From assembly GCA_023417515.1 (NCBI GenBank), contig JAEZFL010000061.1, positions 1-14,168 of the forward strand: DNA of 14,168 bases, given 5' to 3'. The notes below the pieces were generated by a model, which was given only the letters and a program-made list of their open reading frames with translations, was not told where the DNA came from and did no database searches. Position numbers and translations under genes: made by a program. Source of the stretch: Pseudomonadota bacterium (lineage in GTDB: Bacteria; Pseudomonadota; Alphaproteobacteria; Sphingomonadales; Sphingomonadaceae). Below are positions 13,314-14,168 of the stretch, piece after piece (positions within the stretch are counted from its first letter, which is position 1; every line of letters begins with the position of its first letter).

Positions 13314-14087
13314 ATGGCAGACCAGAAAGCTGCGCCCGCCAAGGCGAAGACTGCGAAGGCGCCGGTGAGGCCCGCCGCTGCTGCGGCGGCTCCCGTGAAG
13401 GCGGCCGAAGCCGCCGCGCCGGTCAAGCCGGCGGCATCGAACCAGAAGCCGGACGCCAAGCCGGCCGAGACTGCGAAGCCGGAGCCGAAGGCTGCTCCGG
13501 TTGCCAAGGCCGCGCCGGTCCAGCCGGTCGCCAAGGTCGAAGAGCCGAAAATCGTGAAGGCCGAGCAGCCCGCCGCGCCCGCTCGGGCCGCGACCAAGAA
13601 GATCGAGACAGGAGCAAAGAGCATGACCGACACCATCAACAAGACCCGCGAAGCGACCGAGCAGGCCGCCGAGCAGTTCCGCACCGTCATCGGCAACGCC
13701 AACGAGCAGTCGAAGGCCGCCATGGAGAAGAGCGCCCGGGTCGCCGAAGAGCTGGCCGACCTCACCCGCGGCAACATCGAGGCGCTGGTCGCTTCGCAGA
13801 AGACCGCCGCCAAGTATGCCGAGACTCTGAGCCAGGGCGCCGCCGACTTCGGCCGCCGCAGCTTCGAGGAGGCTTCGGCCACGCTGAAGAGCTTCGCCGA
13901 GGTGAAGTCGCCGACCGACCTGTTCCGCCTGCAGAGCGAATATGCCCGCAGCGCGTTCGATCAGCTGGTCGCCGAGAGCGCCCGCGTGTCGGAGACGGTC
14001 GTGAAGATGACCGGCGACGTCGTCGAGCCGATCACCAGCCGCTATTCGGTCGCCGCCGAGCGCATCAAGACGCTCGCCGCCGCCTGA
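13314..14087 (+). CDS. phaP: Phasin (phasin_2 family) with Lys/Ala/Pro-rich N-terminal extension
   Basis: A 257-residue granule-coating protein. Residues 1-103 are low-complexity Ala/Lys/Pro (for example KAAPAKAKTAKAPVRPAAAA), net basic, like the histone-H1-like parts of PhaF-type proteins. Residues 104-257 form an amphipathic helical phasin domain: TINKTREATEQAAEQFR, NEQSKAAMEKSARVAEEL, NIEALVASQKTAAKYAETL, SFAEVKSPTDLFRLQSEYAR, and a C-terminal PITSRYSVAAERIKTL. It should bind PHA granules made by the adjacent synthase, 89 bp upstream. The ATG at 13314 has AAAGGGAG nine bases upstream. Met104 (13623) is also an ATG with AGGAG eight bases before it, so a 154-residue short form may be made. 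Two PhaR-like sites bracket the promoter, consistent with release of repression when PHA accumulates. Confidence 0.9.
   Translation: MADQKAAPAKAKTAKAPVRPAAAAAAPVKAAEAAAPVKPAASNQKPDAKPAETAKPEPKAAPVAKAAPVQPVAKVEEPKIVKAEQPAAPARAATKKIETGAKSMTDTINKTREATEQAAEQFRTVIGNANEQSKAAMEKSARVAEELADLTRGNIEALVASQKTAAKYAETLSQGAADFGRRSFEEASATLKSFAEVKSPTDLFRLQSEYARSAFDQLVAESARVSETVVKMTGDVVEPITSRYSVAAERIKTLAAA
13610..13625 (+). promoter_or_regulatory. Internal ribosome binding site and in-frame ATG inside the phasin gene
   Basis: AGGAG (13610-13614) is followed after eight bases by ATG (13623-13625), in the phasin frame at codon 104. The following residues, MTDTINKTREATEQ, look like a normal phasin N-terminus. It lies exactly at the boundary between the basic extension and the phasin domain. 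Confidence 0.5.
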
Positions 14088-14102
14088 ACGGCTGAAGATA
14101 TT

Positions 14103-14127
14103 GCCTGGAGCCCAGTCGGCTCCAGGC
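14103..14127 (+). terminator. Hairpin after the phasin gene
   Basis: A perfect 10-bp stem, GCCTGGAGCC / GGCTCCAGGC, with a 5-base loop begins 15 bases after the phasin stop. The stem and location fit a transcription terminator for the phaC-phasin segment, although the following GGGTTCGAA has no T-run. Confidence 0.65.
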
Positions 14128-14136
14128 GGGTTCGAA

Positions 14137-14168
14137 GGGCGGCCCCTCCCGTTTGGGAGTGGCCGCCC
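14137..14168. repeat. Second long hairpin at the right window edge
   Basis: GGGCGGCC (14137-14144) pairs with GGCCGCCC (14161-14168), and CTCCC (14146-14150) with GGGAG (14155-14159) over a GTTT loop, separated by one mismatch. It may be a second terminator or a dispersed repeat; the element may continue beyond the window. Confidence 0.6.

Overview
The window looks like chromosomal DNA of a sphingomonad-type alphaproteobacterium. Supporting signs are high GC, intergenic palindromes typical of that group, a class II fructose-1,6-bisphosphatase, and a class I PHA synthase next to a phasin with PhaR-type operators. No transposase, integrase, phage gene, tRNA, rRNA or CRISPR array is visible. Organism and most functions are inferred from family motifs only.

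Left part (104-6550 and on to 9457) is a glycan-assembly locus with two divergent arms. The leftward arm (5003 down to 104) encodes a DPM1-like family 2 glycosyltransferase with two C-terminal membrane helices, a polytopic protein of the lysylphosphatidylglycerol-synthase-TM/flippase-like family, a large polytopic protein with a GT-C-like Asp-Asp motif after its first helix, and a luciferase-like flavin oxidoreductase starting 5 bp after the GT-C-like gene. The rightward arm (5192 to 9457) encodes an FrhB/FdhB-family iron-sulfur protein that keeps its N-terminal cysteines but lacks several others expected in the family, an unrecognised 532-residue protein coupled to it by a GTGA overlap, and a GT4 glycosyltransferase. 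The combination suggests polyprenyl-phosphate-sugar synthesis, membrane transfer of the sugar, and a redox or tailoring step on a surface glycan or glycolipid. The end product cannot be read from sequence.

Right part (9569-14168) is carbon metabolism and storage. glpX runs leftward. A small secreted protein runs rightward, and its stop shares a CTAG with the stop of a leftward C-terminal remnant of an AlaC-type aminotransferase. Then come phaC and a phasin, both rightward. Three sites fitting CTGC-N3-GCA, close to the reported alphaproteobacterial PhaR operator, lie before phaC (one) and around the likely phasin promoter (two). The phasin has a Lys/Ala/Pro-rich N-terminal extension followed by an in-frame ATG with its own strong Shine-Dalgarno exactly where the phasin domain begins, so two protein forms are possible.

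Four intergenic gaps hold palindromic repeat elements (2817-2887, 3872-3957, 5093-5178, 9472-9559). Two belong to one family. Two of them open false N-terminal extensions on neighbouring genes, so the starts given here are shorter than the longest open frames.
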